DNA of 21,803 nt, taken from contig CAJNDS010001352.1 in NCBI GenBank assembly GCA_905221605.1, forward strand, positions 1-21,803, given 5' to 3'. Position 1 is the stretch's first letter; each line of letters starts with the position of its first letter. This DNA comes from Symbiodinium natans (taxonomy: Eukaryota; Sar; Dinophyceae; Suessiales; Symbiodiniaceae). Below are positions 20,024-21,803 of the stretch, one piece after another. Both the position numbers and the translations under genes were made by a program. A model generated the notes under the pieces. It was not told where the DNA came from. It saw only the letters and a list, made by a program, of their open reading frames with translations, and ran no database searches.

Positions 20024-21024
20024 CCAAGGAGGCCCATTCAAACCCGTGCAGCTCCGAATGATGAGTGGCATGCCGCATGCATTTCTTCCTAGCACATGCC
20101 ATCGCACCAAGCTTTTTCCAGCTCAGTACGACAAATGCAATACATGCTCCAAGGAATAGTGGCAGCTGTCTCAGGTTTGTTGCTCGCCCTCGCTCCAGGA
20201 TCTTATTCGTTATGAGGTTGAGTGCCTGGCCATCAATGCAAGCCGCCCGAGCTTCAGGGCACAGCATCTTGTGCAATCCGGCAGCCATCCGGCAATCACG
20301 ATGGAAGCATCGACGAACTCTGCGCGTACATCGTACAAATGGTTCCTTGCAAAGTGCAACCAGGATTCCGAAGTTGCGCTGGGTTTTGCCTGTGGCGTTC
20401 GCACCAAGCAGCAAATCAATGCATCCACACAGGCATGATTTCCACCAAGTTGGCGAAACCTCGTAGTGGAGTAGCAAAGGCTACGGCTGTTACATGCGCA
20501 AGCACTACCGGCGCGATGGCCCCTGAATTCCTTGGATGATGCCAGGGAAGAAAGGACGATAGGTGAAAAGCGGTCGGTCCGGCAGTTCGGGATTGATCAA
20601 TGCAGTCCAAAAAGTGACGTCAACACAAGCTTCATTTGTCCAGCACCAGCTGGACAGCTCCTAACCAGTCGGGAAACCAAACATTGCTGTGCCCGTCAAA
20701 AGCTGCACGTTGGTCACCAAACTTCATGGATGCAACATGCCAGAATGCGGCACGTTCCACTTCCTGACCCAAAAAAATGTTGCCAAGTCCGCGCTGGATA
20801 CGACTGCGCCATGCAAAAAATCTGACTGGACTGGGATTGCGCAGGACATAAACATCTTCAGTCGCGCAAAATGATCACTGGGAAATTGGTCAGCTGGGCA
20901 AAAGCTTTGCGGCAATTCAACACAGCAAGGTGCCAAACAATCCTGACGCGTCGGAACCGCGTACGCCAGTGTTTGGTCGTATCTCAATGAGAAGCAGGGG
21001 CAGACACGTGTCTGTTTATGCCTG

Positions 21025-21060
21025 CGGGGTGGGGGTGGGGGTGGAGGTGGGATGAGGCGG
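21025..21060 (+). other. G-rich tract able to form a G-quadruplex
   Basis: Repeated G runs of two to five separated by single T or short spacers (GGGGTGGGGGTGGGGGTGG at the core) satisfy the usual four-G-tract rule on the + strand. Confidence 0.7.
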
Positions 21061-21442
21061 ACGGGACAAGGTGTGTCCAACCGGGGCGAGCAGGGTGGAG
21101 GCCGAAGCAATAGCGGCAGACATAATGTGCAGCACTCGGCGGGGAGGCGGTGGCACAACGCGACATGGTATAGAGGCGGAGCCATGGGGTGCAATCATTT
21201 CATGTCATGCAGTTGGGCAGACGGGGAAATTATGGCTGACGCCGCCTCCATCTGAGCTTTCGGAATCCGGCCAGGATGGGATGCGAAAGCTGGAGAACGC
21301 ATGGGCGAGGCAACTGAAACAATTGTTATTGTCCAGGAAATGAAGAAGAGGTGCTGCGTCGCCATGAAAGGATTTGAAAGCTCCGAAGCTGCCTTGCGAA
21401 ACTCCAAAAGTTCTGTGCAAGACTGTCTTGCCTTCGATGTCT

Positions 21443-21462
21443 GTCCTGCGATGTCCTGCGAT
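21443..21462 (+). repeat. Perfect 10-base tandem duplication
   Basis: GTCCTGCGAT occurs twice in immediate succession. It belongs to the same set of short duplications. Confidence 0.9.
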
Positions 21463-21803
21463 CCCATTGACGCGAGGAGTTGCGTGCATGCGAGTTGCAA
21501 ACGCCAGCAGACTTAGCACTGATCCGGTTTTCAACACGGGCAAGGTAGCGTGGTAGTCGTCGGGGCGTGTCCCCTCTCCCACATGCAAGCCGACGTCGTG
21601 CTGTGTTTTGTGCAGCCCATCTGCCCGACGACGATGCCTACTGCCCAGTGCTAGGCCCGCACTGCCTCGACCGCCATGCAGGCGCTCTATGCTGTGCTCA
21701 GAATGTTTCAGTTGAACTCGAACGAGCGAACACCCGGCGGCAAGCGCGGCAAAACGGCCAGAGAAGGGGCGGGGCAGCAATGCCACAGCATGATCTGGCG
21801 CGT

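Larger units (their letters stand above)
18672..21803. other. Stretch with weak open frames only
   Basis: A 112-codon + frame at 18672-19010 and a neighbouring charged segment at about 19150-19270 (LELTEKNKRKRKDD in one frame) might be remnants of coding DNA, but I recognise no family and the frames do not join. The - strand is open for 216 codons at 19827-20477 and for 193 codons at 21205-21786; the first has a hydrophobic LPLFLGACIAFVVLSW segment. Both overlap + strand frames and lack motifs, so they are not called as genes. Confidence 0.4.

Noticed and set aside
19827-20477. 216-codon open frame on the - strand
   Set aside because: It is long for chance, but it has no recognisable domain, it overlaps two + strand frames of more than 100 codons, and it shows no splice or start context that would favour it.
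21205-21786. 193-codon open frame on the - strand
   Set aside because: It lies in a GC-richer stretch where stops are rarer, has no motif, and is matched by open + strand frames.

Overview
This window looks like nuclear DNA from a dinoflagellate, probably of the Symbiodiniaceae/Suessiales type. Three signs point that way. The one convincing host gene is best explained by introns with GA or GC donors and acceptors followed by G, a known dinoflagellate habit. There is a 12-base match to the 3' end of the dinoflagellate spliced leader. The left end is a decayed Ty1/copia retrotransposon in otherwise gene-poor, repeat-rich DNA. The genus cannot be fixed from sequence reading alone.

Layout. Positions 1-3315 hold the 3' part of a copia polyprotein on the + strand: integrase C-half, a zinc-knuckle-like linker, reverse transcriptase and RNase H. 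It is broken by two frameshifts and one in-frame stop. Sixty-nine bases later, on the same strand, lies a second long reading frame (3385-5192) with an N-terminal CX2C...CX2C pair and a charged, coiled-coil-like C-terminus, also broken once. It is probably a third ORF of the element. From 5193 to about 6480 there is no gene; this stretch should hold the element's 3' end, and it carries an 84-base CACGTG-containing direct repeat and a relict spliced-leader end. Positions 6480-7130 carry three diverged copies of a pyrimidine-rich motif and a 20-base direct repeat. From about 7130 to 11590 I see no gene I can support.

Positions 11590-14032 hold the main find: a + strand gene whose product joins an N-terminal adenylate/nucleoside-monophosphate kinase domain, an unassigned middle region and a C-terminal ADP-ribosyltransferase-like domain. 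One uninterrupted 1437-base exon runs from inside the kinase into the transferase fold, so the fusion does not depend on the intron calls. The first exon (P-loop) and the last exon (ExE motif) join it through introns inferred from family conservation. The gene's 5' start is not resolved. Its last intron contains a roughly 26-base minisatellite.

From 14033 to 21803 there is no gene I can support. This stretch holds two 9-base-period minisatellites, a G-rich tract, small palindromes and several weak open frames without recognisable domains. Across the noncoding DNA there is a clear excess of perfect two-copy tandem duplications with a 9-11 base unit, which no ordinary feature type explains.
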